Part shown: positions 33,872-42,310 of the stretch, piece after piece | Position numbering within the stretch: the first letter of the stretch is position 1 | Layout: every line of letters begins with the position of its first letter | NCBI RefSeq assembly: GCF_030818935.1 | Contig: NZ_JAUTBD010000001.1 | Location: 1,612,001 to 1,676,000, forward strand | Source of the DNA: Microbacterium sp. SORGH_AS_1204 | Lineage (GTDB): Bacteria > Actinomycetota > Actinomycetes > Actinomycetales > Microbacteriaceae | Reading direction: 5' to 3' | DNA length: 64,000 nt | Position numbers and translations under genes: made by a program | The notes under the pieces: model-generated | Databases searched by the model: none | Told to the model about the DNA's origin: nothing | What the model saw: the letters and a program-made list of their open reading frames with translations, nothing else

Positions 33872-33950
33872 GGCGGCGGTAGGGGCGCCATCGGTCGGTG
33901 TCGACGCGTCCAGCGGCGACGCAGAGGAGGTGGGACGAACGCAAACTGAC

Positions 33951-33964
33951 ATAATGTGCATTAT
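33951..33964. promoter_or_regulatory. AT-rich dyad, candidate regulator site
   Basis: ATAATG-TG-CATTAT is a perfect inverted repeat of 6-bp arms around a 2-bp centre. Such an AT-rich dyad stands out in ~70% GC sequence and resembles MarR- or GntR-type operators. It lies about 260 bases before the GH43 transcription start. Confidence 0.45.
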
Positions 33965-34028
33965 CGGCGCGACCGAGCAGGCCGAGAGTGAGGTCGACTC
34001 ACCGACGTCGACGTGGCAACGACACCGG

Positions 34029-34167
34029 CCCCGAGTGAATGCCGCAGCGAGACCCCGGGCGGGCCTGCGGTATCCGGAGGGTCACCGTTCTGCGCGGTCC
34101 CGAGTGGATGCCGCAGCGACGGCCCCGGGCGGGCCTGCGGTATCCGGAGGGTCACCGTTCTGCGCGG
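34029..34167. repeat. 69-bp direct repeat, two copies
   Basis: A unit running from CCGAGTG(A/G)ATGCCGCAGCGA to GGTCACCGTTCTGCGCGG occurs twice in tandem at a 69-bp period with few differences. It ends about 20 bases upstream of the GH43 -35 box. The 402-base gap (33872-34273) contains this repeat, the dyad and the promoter, and no gene. Confidence 0.85.
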
Positions 34168-34187
34168 ACGGCGGTGGGCGGCGCGTC

Positions 34188-34216
34188 TTGTCGCGACCGA
34201 CCGTTAGCGATAACAT
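34188..34216 (+). promoter_or_regulatory. Promoter of the GH43 gene
   Basis: TTGTCG (34188-34193), a 17-base spacer and TAACAT (34211-34216) form a good housekeeping-type promoter with start near 34223, about 50 bases before the ATG. Confidence 0.6.
34202..34215. promoter_or_regulatory. LacI-family-type operator over the GH43 -10 box
   Basis: CGTTAGCGATAACA is a near-perfect dyad (GTTA..CG..TAAC) with the central CG typical of LacI-family sites such as TGTTAGCGCTAACA. It overlaps the -10 hexamer, which fits sugar-relieved repression. No LacI-family gene is in the window. Confidence 0.6.
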
Positions 34217-34273
34217 TTCTCCCGTTCCCCGGAACTTCCCTCGCGGCCAATGCTGGCCCTCGAAAGGATCGCA

Positions 34274-37200
34274 ATGAAGCAGACCCTTCCTCGGCGTGCC
34301 CTCGCCACGACCACGGCGCTCGCGCTCGCGCTCACCGGCGCGCTCGTCGCCTCTCAACCAGCGGCCGCAGCCGACTCCCGGTTGGTCGCCCACTACCCCC
34401 TGACCGAGACCTCGGGAACGACCGCGGCCGACGTCTCCGGCTCGGGGCGCAACGCCAGCTACGTCGGCGGGCCCGCACTCGCCGGCGGCGAGGGCGTGCG
34501 TCTCGACGGCAGCGACGACTACGTCGACCTGCCCGACAACCTGCTCGCCGGGCTCGACTCGATCACCGTCAGCACCGAGGTGCTGATCCGCGCCGACCAG
34601 GGCACGCCGTACTTCATCTACGGTCTCGGCAACACCTCGGGCGGGGCCGGCAACGGCTACCTCTTCTCGACGGGCAACTCCTACCGGACGTCGATCGCCA
34701 CGGGCAACTGGCAGACGGAGCAGACCGCCAACAGCAACGCCGACCTCCCGCGCGATGTGTGGAAGACGATCACGTACACCCTCGACGACGCGACCGACAC
34801 GGCTCGCATCTACCTCGACGGCACGCAGGTGGGTCAGGCGACCGGCGTCACGACCAAGCCGAGCGCGATCGGAGGCGGGGTGACGACGGCCAACTACATC
34901 GGCCGTTCCGTGTACGACGCCGACCGCCGCCTCGCCGGCAGCGTCCGCGATTTCCGCGTGTACAACGCGGCCCTCTCGGCATCCGAGGTGGCCGCGCTCG
35001 TCCCGACCGACGCCACCCGACTGCAGCGCGACGCCGCGGCCCTCTCGCTCGGCGACCTGAGCGCCGTCACGGCCGACCTCGCCCTGCCCGCCACCGGCGT
35101 CAACGGCTCGACGATCGCCTGGTCGACGAGCAACGCCGACGTCGTGAGCGCCACCGGCAAGGTCACGCGTCCCGCCGTCGGCCAGCCCGCGGCCACCGCC
35201 ACCCTGACGGCGAAGCTCACTCGCAACTCGGCCACCCAGACGAAGACCTTCGCGGTCACCGTCGCGCCGATGCCCGGTGCCGCCGAGCTCGCCAAGGCCG
35301 ACCTCGACGCCATCAGCATCCCCAACGCGAACGACGTGCGCGGCAACATCACGCTTCCCGCCAAGGGATCGGTCAACGGCACCGCCATCACCTGGTCGGC
35401 CTCTCCCGCCGGCGTCATCACCACCTCGGCGGCCGGCGGCAAGGCCGCGGGTGTCGTCACCCGCGGCGGCACCGACACGAAGGTGACATTGACCGCCGCG
35501 GCATCCGGAACCTCCGTCACCCGACAGATCGAGGTCACCGTCAAGGCGGCGCCCGCAGGGCTCGACAAGGACTACTCGGCCGGCTACCTGTGGACGCACT
35601 TCGGCGTCGAGGGCGGCTACGAGAAGATCTTCTACGGCCACAGCACCGACGGTCTGCACTGGGAGAAGCTGAACGACAACCGGTCGATCCTCGCCAACCT
35701 CGGCGGTGACCTCGGCGTGCGCGACCCGCACCTCGTCCGCTCCCCCGAGGGCGACAAGTACTGGATCATCGGCACCGACCTGCACGCCGAAGGCGGCGGC
35801 GCGGGCGGATCGGGGTGGGACCAGCTGAACGCGAGCAAGAACCTCGTCGTCTGGGAGTCCACCGACCTCGTCAACTGGAGCGACCAGCGCATCGTCTTCG
35901 CCGGTCTCGACAAGGCCGGCTGCGTGTGGGCACCCGAGGCCATCTACAACGAGGCCACCGGCGAGTACTACGTCTACTGGGCTGCACGCGACCAGACCGA
36001 CAACAACACCCCGGACTGGGCCCTGCGCATGTACCTGACGAAGACCCGCGACTTCGTCACGTTCACCACGCCCGAGATCTGGACGACGATGAACCCCAAG
36101 GGCGACGGCCAGAGCGGTCGCAACATCATCGACTCGACCATCGCCAAGGAGGGCGACACCTACTACCGCTTCTCGACCTCCGACTGGGACACGCTCGTCG
36201 ACACGGCGCCGTCGCTCGACGGCCCCTGGACGCGGAAGATCGAGCCCGGACAGGCCGCAGCCGCCGGCATGCGCACCCGCATGGAGGGCCTGACGGTCTA
36301 CCGGCTGCCCGACGGCCGCTGGTCGGTCATGGGCGACGAGTTCAGCTACTACGGTCACATCGCCGACACGCTGTCGAGCCTGAAGTTCCGTCAGCTCAGC
36401 AGTGGGTCGGGCGCCGACCAGTTCTCGTTCGACCAGACCTTCCGTCACGGGTCGGTCCTGCGCCTGTCGAAGGCGGAGGAGGCGCGTCTGCTCGCCGCCT
36501 ACGGCGACCAGCCGGTCGAGCCGGAGGAGCCGCAGCAGGGCCCGATCGCCGAGTACACCTTCGAGAACGGCTCGCTCGCCGACTCGATCGGTGACGCCGA
36601 CCTCACGGCATCCGGCACGGCCGCCATCGCGACGGATGCCACGAAGGGATCGGCGCTGAAGCTGACCGGTGCGACGGGCGGGTTCGCCTCGTTCCCGACC
36701 GGCTTCTTCGACGGCCGCAACACGATGACCGTGTCGATGGACGTCAAGTCCGAGCGCACGAGCGGCAACTTCTTCACCTTCGCCTTCGGCCAGAGCCAGG
36801 ACCGCTACTCGTTCCTGCGGGTTCGTGGCGACGAGGCGCGCAACGCCATCACGAAGGCGACGTGGCAGGGAGAATCCGACGTCACGGGCACCATCTCGAG
36901 CGGCCAGTGGCACAAGTACGACCTCGTATACGACGGCCGAATCATGCGCATGTACATCGACGGTGTGAAGGTCGACGAGAACCTCGCGCTGAACGCCACG
37001 GTGAGCGAGCTCGGCTCGAACCTCGCCGGGTATCTGGGCCGGTCGTTCTACGGCGCAGACGGCTACTTCCAGGGCTGGTACGACAACATCCGCGTGTACA
37101 ACCGTGCACTGTCGAGCATCGAGATCCTGCAGAATGCGGGTGTCGAGGACCAGCTGGTCGACGTCTCGTTGACCCAGCCCGAGAAGCTGAAGATGGCGCC

Positions 37201-38599
37201 GATCGTCGACAACGCGGCGCGCACGGTGAAGCTGCCGGTGGTCAAGGGAACCGACGTGACGAAGCTGGCTCCGACCTTCGGTCTGGTCCCCGGGTCGACG
37301 GCGTCGCCGGCGTCGGGCACCACGGTCGACCTGCGCTCCCCCGTCACCTACACCGTGACGACCTCGAAGGGGGCCAAGACGGAGTGGAAGATCGAAGCGC
37401 TCGTCGTCAACAGCCCCGTGCTGCCGGGTCTGTACGCCGACCCGAACATCGCGGTGTTCGGCGACACGTACTACATCTACGCCACGACCGACGGCTTCGA
37501 CGGCTGGGGCGGCAAGGAGTTCTACGTCTGGAAGTCGAAGAACCTGGTCGACTGGACGCGCTCCGACAAGCCGTTCCTGACGCTCGACGGTGCCAACGGC
37601 AACGTCCCGTGGGCGACGGGCAACGCGTGGGCGCCGACGATCATCGAGCGCGACGGGAAGTACTACTTCTACTTCAGCGGCCACAACCCGACCTACGACC
37701 GCAAGACGATCGGCGTCGCCGTCGCCGACAGCCCCGAGGGGCCGTTCACGGCGGAACCGAACGCGATGATCCTCAACAATGAGGCCGTCACGTCGGGCCA
37801 GGCGATCGACCCCGCGGCGTTCCACGACCCGGTGACGGGCAAGTGGTACCTGGGCTGGGGCAACGGTTCACCCGTGCTGGCGGAGCTGTCCGACGACATG
37901 AAGTCGATCAAGCCGGGGACGTATCAGCGCATCAACGGTCTGACCGACTTCCGCGAGGGCGTCTTCTTCAACTACCGCAATGGGCTGTACCACCTGACGT
38001 ACGCCATCGACGACACCGGAAGCGAGAACTACCGGGTCGGCTACGCCACGGCCACCAGCATGAACGGCCCGTGGACCTACCGCGGGGTGATCCTCGAGAA
38101 GGACCTGTCGCTCGGCATCAAGGGACCGGCCCACAGCTCGATCATCAACGTGCCCGGCACCGACGACTGGTACATCGCCTACCACCGCTTCGCGATGCCG
38201 AACGGCAACGGCACCAACCGCGAGACGACGATCGATCGGGTCGAGTTCGGCGCCGACGGTCTGATGAAGAAGGTCACGCCGACGCTGCAGAGCGTGTCGG
38301 CGCAGACGGTGCCCTCTCCGGGCCCCGAGGTCGAGACGACCGCCTCGACCCGCTGCGTCGCCGGCAAGGTCGTGCTGACGACCCAGATCGTCAACCGCGA
38401 CGACGAGGCCGTCTCGGTGAACGTGACGACGCCCTTCGGAACCAAGTCGGTCGTCTCGTTGGCACCGGGCAAGACGGTGTCGCAGGCGTTCACCACGCGG
38501 CAGGTGTCGATCGCGGCCGGCTCGGTCTCGACGGTCGCCACCGCGGGCGGGCAGTCCAAGACCACCACGACGGCGTACAGCTCTCGCAGCTGCGGCTGA
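34274..38599 (+). CDS. Secreted multidomain protein with two GH43 glycosidase modules
   Basis: This 1441-residue exported protein has a signal peptide (about 1-34, ending ASQPAAAA), a LamG/concanavalin-like domain (about 35-245), two atrophied bacterial Ig-like domains (about 250-430), a GH43 module (430-745), a second LamG domain (756-955), an Ig-like linker, a second GH43 module (1045-1345) and a Cys-containing C-terminal domain. Putative catalytic triads are Asp484/Asp620/Glu671 (VRDPH, IIDST, RMEGL) and Asp1056/Asp1179/Glu1228 (YADPN, AIDPA, REGVF). GH43 enzymes cleave arabinan, arabinoxylan or xylo-oligosaccharides. There is no LPXTG or TM anchor. A LacI-type site controls it. Confidence 0.85.
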   Translation: MKQTLPRRALATTTALALALTGALVASQPAAAADSRLVAHYPLTETSGTTAADVSGSGRNASYVGGPALAGGEGVRLDGSDDYVDLPDNLLAGLDSITVSTEVLIRADQGTPYFIYGLGNTSGGAGNGYLFSTGNSYRTSIATGNWQTEQTANSNADLPRDVWKTITYTLDDATDTARIYLDGTQVGQATGVTTKPSAIGGGVTTANYIGRSVYDADRRLAGSVRDFRVYNAALSASEVAALVPTDATRLQRDAAALSLGDLSAVTADLALPATGVNGSTIAWSTSNADVVSATGKVTRPAVGQPAATATLTAKLTRNSATQTKTFAVTVAPMPGAAELAKADLDAISIPNANDVRGNITLPAKGSVNGTAITWSASPAGVITTSAAGGKAAGVVTRGGTDTKVTLTAAASGTSVTRQIEVTVKAAPAGLDKDYSAGYLWTHFGVEGGYEKIFYGHSTDGLHWEKLNDNRSILANLGGDLGVRDPHLVRSPEGDKYWIIGTDLHAEGGGAGGSGWDQLNASKNLVVWESTDLVNWSDQRIVFAGLDKAGCVWAPEAIYNEATGEYYVYWAARDQTDNNTPDWALRMYLTKTRDFVTFTTPEIWTTMNPKGDGQSGRNIIDSTIAKEGDTYYRFSTSDWDTLVDTAPSLDGPWTRKIEPGQAAAAGMRTRMEGLTVYRLPDGRWSVMGDEFSYYGHIADTLSSLKFRQLSSGSGADQFSFDQTFRHGSVLRLSKAEEARLLAAYGDQPVEPEEPQQGPIAEYTFENGSLADSIGDADLTASGTAAIATDATKGSALKLTGATGGFASFPTGFFDGRNTMTVSMDVKSERTSGNFFTFAFGQSQDRYSFLRVRGDEARNAITKATWQGESDVTGTISSGQWHKYDLVYDGRIMRMYIDGVKVDENLALNATVSELGSNLAGYLGRSFYGADGYFQGWYDNIRVYNRALSSIEILQNAGVEDQLVDVSLTQPEKLKMAPIVDNAARTVKLPVVKGTDVTKLAPTFGLVPGSTASPASGTTVDLRSPVTYTVTTSKGAKTEWKIEALVVNSPVLPGLYADPNIAVFGDTYYIYATTDGFDGWGGKEFYVWKSKNLVDWTRSDKPFLTLDGANGNVPWATGNAWAPTIIERDGKYYFYFSGHNPTYDRKTIGVAVADSPEGPFTAEPNAMILNNEAVTSGQAIDPAAFHDPVTGKWYLGWGNGSPVLAELSDDMKSIKPGTYQRINGLTDFREGVFFNYRNGLYHLTYAIDDTGSENYRVGYATATSMNGPWTYRGVILEKDLSLGIKGPAHSSIINVPGTDDWYIAYHRFAMPNGNGTNRETTIDRVEFGADGLMKKVTPTLQSVSAQTVPSPGPEVETTASTRCVAGKVVLTTQIVNRDDEAVSVNVTTPFGTKSVVSLAPGKTVSQAFTTRQVSIAAGSVSTVATAGGQSKTTTTAYSSRSCG

Positions 38600-38609
38600 T
38601 CTCCGGCGG

Positions 38610-38642
38610 GAGGCGGGCGTCGGTCTGACCGGCGCCCGCCTC
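38610..38642 (+). terminator. Hairpin terminator after the GH43 gene
   Basis: GAGGCGGGCGTCGGTC pairs with GACCGGCGCCCGCCTC, one G-U pair, leaving almost no loop, and TTCGTG follows. It begins 11 bases after the stop codon. Confidence 0.7.
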
Positions 38643-38692
38643 TTCGTGTCCGCGCGGGCGATCGACGCCGGATCGGCGCCCGCCGGCGGCGA

Positions 38693-38698
38693 TAGGCT
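38693..38698 (+). promoter_or_regulatory. -10-like box before a 12-codon leader ORF
   Basis: TAGGCT is followed by seven bases and an ATG at 38706, the usual leaderless spacing in this window. Confidence 0.45.
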
Positions 38699-38705
38699 GG
38701 AGGCG

Positions 38706-38744
38706 ATGCCTCTCGATCACCCCTCCCGGTCACTCCGCGCATGA
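38706..38744 (+). CDS. Possible 12-residue leader peptide upstream of the AEC carrier
   Basis: An ATG seven bases after TAGGCT opens a 12-codon frame (MPLDHPSRSLRA) whose TGA overlaps the ATG of the next gene as ATGA. It is in a different frame from that gene. The placement suggests a leaderless uORF that feeds ribosomes into the carrier gene by coupling. It could be chance, and no composition in the peptide hints at attenuation by one amino acid. Confidence 0.35.
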   Translation: MPLDHPSRSLRA

Positions 38745-39673
38745 CCGGCGTGCTCACCGGGTTCGCGGTCGTCGGTCTCGCCGTCGTCGTGGGCTACGTC
38801 ATCGCGCGGATCGACCTGCTCGGCCCGCATGCCCGGCACGTTCTCAGCCGCCTGACGTTCTTCGTGCTGTCGCCGTTCCTGCTGTTCACGGTTCTGGCCC
38901 GGGCCGATGTGGCCACCCTGTTTTCCGCGCTGCTCCCGGTCTCCATGATCACGGCCGCCGTCATCATCGCCCTCTACGTCCTCGTCTCGACGCTGATCCT
39001 GCGCCGCCCCGCCGGCGAGACGGTGATCGGCGCCCTGTCGGCCGGGCAGGTCAACAGCAACAACATCGGCATCCCGATCTCGCTGTACATGCTCGGCAAC
39101 GCCGCGTACTCCGCGCCGGTCATCCTGTTCCAGCTGCTCCTGCTGATGCCGATCGCGCTGTCGATCCTGGATGCCGCGACCTCGGGCTCGCGCAACATCG
39201 GGCGCATCCTGCTGCAGACGGCGAAGAACCCGATGCTCATCGCCTCCGCCCTCGGGGTGGGCGTGGCGCTGCTCGGCGTCGAGCTGCCTCCGATCGTCTT
39301 CGACCCGCTGCACCTCATCGCCGGCGCGTGCGTGCCGGTGCTGCTGATGTCGTACGGGATGTCTCTGTACGGGCAGCGGGTGCTGACCGAGCCGGGCCGT
39401 CGCGTCGACGTGGTGATCGCCTCGATGCTCAAGCTGCTCGCCATGCCGGCGCTGGCCTTCCTGGTGGCCACGCTGTTCGGCTTGCCCGCCGACCAGGTGT
39501 TCATCGTGGTGGTGCTGGCGGCCCTGCCGACGGCGCAGAACGTGTTCAACTTCGCGCAACGCTACGGTGTCGGCGAGATCCTCTCGAGGGATGTCGTCTT
39601 CATCTCGACGCTGGGCTGTCTTCCCGTGCTCTTCGCGGTGGCCCTGCTGCTCCCCCACACCGCGACCGGATGA
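38741..39673 (+). CDS. AEC family transporter (auxin efflux carrier type)
   Basis: This 310-residue integral membrane protein has about ten TM helices in two halves, with the AEC-type GQVNSNNIGIPIS segment at the helix break and the C-terminal ALPTAQNVFNFAQRY, both conserved in the family. Bacterial AEC proteins export or import small organic acids such as malate or lactate; the substrate is unknown here. The ATG at 38741 has no strong ribosome site of its own but overlaps a short upstream ORF. Confidence 0.85.
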   Translation: MTGVLTGFAVVGLAVVVGYVIARIDLLGPHARHVLSRLTFFVLSPFLLFTVLARADVATLFSALLPVSMITAAVIIALYVLVSTLILRRPAGETVIGALSAGQVNSNNIGIPISLYMLGNAAYSAPVILFQLLLLMPIALSILDAATSGSRNIGRILLQTAKNPMLIASALGVGVALLGVELPPIVFDPLHLIAGACVPVLLMSYGMSLYGQRVLTEPGRRVDVVIASMLKLLAMPALAFLVATLFGLPADQVFIVVVLAALPTAQNVFNFAQRYGVGEILSRDVVFISTLGCLPVLFAVALLLPHTATG

Positions 39674-39741
39674 CTCGCGCCGCCTGAATCGCCGGGTCTA
39701 GGGTGAGACCTGTTCTCAGGTTTCACTCAGAAAGGCTCGCC

Positions 39742-40293
39742 ATGTCTTCCGCCACCGCGTCCAATCCCGTCATCGGAGCAGTCCGTACCGCTCTCGGCGT
39801 CAGCGGCGTCCTCTCGCTCGTGATCGGCGCCTTGATCCTCATCTGGCCGGGGCGCACCGCCGAAGTGGCGGTCGCCATCGTCTCGGTCTACGTCATCATC
39901 GCGGGTCTGGTTAACATCGCCATCGGCCTGTTCTGGCGCTCTGGATGGGCGCGTCTCGGCTACATCGCGCTGGGCGTGCTGTTCATCGTCGCGGGCATCT
40001 TCTCGTTCGCGAACCTCTCGGCCACGACCGCGTGGTTCGGCGTCTTCATCGGCACGCTCGTCGGTATCCTGTGGATCATCGAGGGCGTCGTCTCGCTCAC
40101 CACCCTCGGCCACGGTTCCAAGGCCCGCGCGTGGACGATGTTCTTCGCGATCGTCAGCATCGTCGCGGGCGTCGTCCTGCTCTTCTCGCCGTTGCTCGGC
40201 GCGGTCACCCTGTTCCTGCTGATCGGCGTCTCGCTGGTCGTCTTGGGCATCTTCCAGATCGTCCGCGCGATCCAGTTCGGCAAGGCCGTGTGA
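39742..40293 (+). CDS. HdeD-like membrane protein (DUF308)
   Basis: This 183-residue protein has six closely spaced TM helices and the repeated pattern GIFSFANLSATT/GVVLLFSPLLGAVTL of HdeD/DUF308 proteins, linked to acid resistance in Escherichia coli; its role in actinobacteria is not established. The ATG at 39742 has GAAAGG just upstream, and a -10-like TAGGGT lies about 40 bases before. It is convergent with the S9 peptidase, with a shared terminator between them. Confidence 0.82.
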   Translation: MSSATASNPVIGAVRTALGVSGVLSLVIGALILIWPGRTAEVAVAIVSVYVIIAGLVNIAIGLFWRSGWARLGYIALGVLFIVAGIFSFANLSATTAWFGVFIGTLVGILWIIEGVVSLTTLGHGSKARAWTMFFAIVSIVAGVVLLFSPLLGAVTLFLLIGVSLVVLGIFQIVRAIQFGKAV

Positions 40294-40296
40294 GAC

Positions 40297-40326
40297 GGGG
40301 ACCGGATGCCATGGCATCCGGTCCCC
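40297..40326. terminator. Bidirectional terminator, perfect 30-bp palindrome
   Basis: GGGGACCGGATGCCA (40297-40311) is followed directly by its exact complement TGGCATCCGGTCCCC (40312-40326). It sits between convergent genes and contains the window-wide GGATGCC word on both strands. Confidence 0.75.
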
Positions 40327-40333
40327 CCTCGCC

Positions 40334-42310
40334 TCAGCGGATCGGAAGGTACCGGCTCCACCAGTCGAGCACCGCGTCGAAGCGCTGCACGCGATGCCGG
40401 GGCCGACCGGCGCGCGTGAGCTCGTGGTCTTCGCCGGGGAAGATCAGCATCTCGGCTTCGGTCCCCTGCGCCTTCAGCGCCGCGTAATAGCGGGTGGCCT
40501 GCTCGATCGGGCAGCGGAAGTCGCGTTCGGAGTGCAGCACGAGGGTGGGCGTCGTGACCTGATGGACCACGGCCATCGGACTCTGGGCGGCGACCCGCAG
40601 CGGGTCGGTGCCGACGTACTCCTGACCGAAGAACGAGCCGATGTCGCTGGCGCCCGGGAAGGCGGTGGGGTCGAGGAATCCCCGTTCCACGATCGCGCCG
40701 GCGAAGCGGTGGTCGTGGGCGATGACCCACGCGGTCATGTACCCGCCGTACGAGCCGCCCATCACGCCCACCCGCTCGCCGTCGAGGCGCGGGTCGGCCG
40801 CGACGACGCCGTCGAAGAAGTCGATGACGTCGAAGAAGTCGAGGGTGCCCATGCGGCGGCGGATCGACCGCCCGTGCGCGCGGCCGTAACCGGCGCTCCC
40901 CCGCGGGTTGCTGTAGACCACGGCGTAGCCGGCGTCGACGAGCACCTGGGTCTCGTCGAACAGGTGCACGCCGTACGATGCGTACGGACCGCCGTGGATC
41001 TGCAGGATGACCGGGAACGGCCCCTCCCCCTCGGGCGTCGCCACCCAGCCGTGCACCGGGTAGCCGTCACGACCGGTGATCTCGTGCTCGACCGGCAGGA
41101 CGATGCCGGCATCGCGTGCGGCCGCGCCGAATGCCGTGAGCGCCCGCATCTCGTGCCCGTCCACCACGACGAGTTCGCCGAACGACTCGGGAGAAGAGAC
41201 GGATGCCACGACCCGCCCGCCCGCGACCGCGTGGCCCGCGACTTCGAGGTCGCCGCCCAGCACCGGGGAGACCCGTCCGTCGCGCGAGACGCGCAGCAGC
41301 CGCAGCCGACCGCGCGTGCGGTCCTGCACCAGCACGTCGCCCCCGTCGAACGACAGGTGGCTGCCGACCTCGCCGAGGTCGATCGTCTCGGGGTCGGTGA
41401 GCAGGCGCGGCCCGTCGGCGTCGAGGGCGAAAAGCGCGACGCCGGGCGCCACGAAATCGGTGCCCTCGTCTCCCACGTCGTTCGCGAGCAGGAACACGGC
41501 CCCGTCGGGCGCGACGTCGACCGACGCGACCGAGAGGTTCTCGGCCGTGCTGAGCACCTCGCGCTGCTCGCCGCTGTCGACGGCGATCGCGACGACGCGG
41601 TCGCGCAGGTCGCGGCGCGCGGTCTCGATCACGTCGGGCACGCCGAGCAGCTCAGCGCCGTCGGCCGACCAGACCACACCGTTCCAGCTCGTCTCGCCGT
41701 GGGTCAGCTGCACGGCGGGCGCGGGTACGACGCGCCTCTCCGGCGCCTCGAGTGCCGGTGCCGGTTCGTAGAACGGCTCGAGATCGGGAGCGGGCGCGTC
41801 GACGACGAAGACCTGCGCGGGCCGATCGAGGTAGCCGAGACCGTTCGCGTGCCACCGGATGCCGGTGATCCGGCGCGGCGGCTCGGCGGTGGCATCCCGC
41901 CCCTCGACGGTGCCGTAGCGTCCCGGCTCGGGCACGCGCGCGGTGAACGCCAGCCGCGAACCGTCGGGCGAGAACGCCAGGTCGGTCACTCCCCCGGGCT
42001 GATCGGTGACCTGCACGGGTTCGCCGCCGTGCGCGGCGACGACGAACACCTGCGCGCGGCCTTTCGCATCGGAACGGAGGAACGCCACCGTGCCGTCGTC
42101 GGGAGACAGGCGCGGAGAACGGTCGGCGACTCCACGCGTGATGCGACGCGGGGACCCCGCGGGCAGATCGACCCGCCAGAGCTGTCCGACGGCGCGATCG
42201 GCGTCGAGATCGGGACGCGAGGTCGCGAAGATCGCGAAGACCCCCGTGGCGGCGATCGCGGGCCGACCGACCCCGATCAGTGTCTGGATGTCGGTCGGCC
42301 GCATGCTCAC
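40334..42310 (-). CDS. S9 family peptidase (acylaminoacyl-peptidase/prolyl oligopeptidase type)
   Basis: This 658-residue serine peptidase has an N-terminal beta-propeller (about 1-390, with WD40-like blades such as SPRLSPDDGTVAFLRSD and DLAFSPDGSRLAFTAR) and a C-terminal alpha/beta-hydrolase. The nucleophile is Ser520 in MGGSYGGYMT; the acid and base lie in HSERDFRCP and GEDHELTR. No signal peptide is seen, so it acts inside the cell on peptides. The ATG at 42310 overlaps the stop of the upstream SDR by four bases, indicating co-transcription. Confidence 0.9.
   Translation of the reverse strand: MSMRPTDIQTLIGVGRPAIAATGVFAIFATSRPDLDADRAVGQLWRVDLPAGSPRRITRGVADRSPRLSPDDGTVAFLRSDAKGRAQVFVVAAHGGEPVQVTDQPGGVTDLAFSPDGSRLAFTARVPEPGRYGTVEGRDATAEPPRRITGIRWHANGLGYLDRPAQVFVVDAPAPDLEPFYEPAPALEAPERRVVPAPAVQLTHGETSWNGVVWSADGAELLGVPDVIETARRDLRDRVVAIAVDSGEQREVLSTAENLSVASVDVAPDGAVFLLANDVGDEGTDFVAPGVALFALDADGPRLLTDPETIDLGEVGSHLSFDGGDVLVQDRTRGRLRLLRVSRDGRVSPVLGGDLEVAGHAVAGGRVVASVSSPESFGELVVVDGHEMRALTAFGAAARDAGIVLPVEHEITGRDGYPVHGWVATPEGEGPFPVILQIHGGPYASYGVHLFDETQVLVDAGYAVVYSNPRGSAGYGRAHGRSIRRRMGTLDFFDVIDFFDGVVAADPRLDGERVGVMGGSYGGYMTAWVIAHDHRFAGAIVERGFLDPTAFPGASDIGSFFGQEYVGTDPLRVAAQSPMAVVHQVTTPTLVLHSERDFRCPIEQATRYYAALKAQGTEAEMLIFPGEDHELTRAGRPRHRVQRFDAVLDWWSRYLPIR

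Noticed and set aside
34082..37825. 1247-codon minus-strand frame opposite the GH43 gene, and a 973-codon one opposite gltB (15669-18590)
   Set aside because: Both mirror strongly biased coding sequence on the + strand and show Val/Asp/Arg/Gly-rich low-complexity translation with no recognisable motif.
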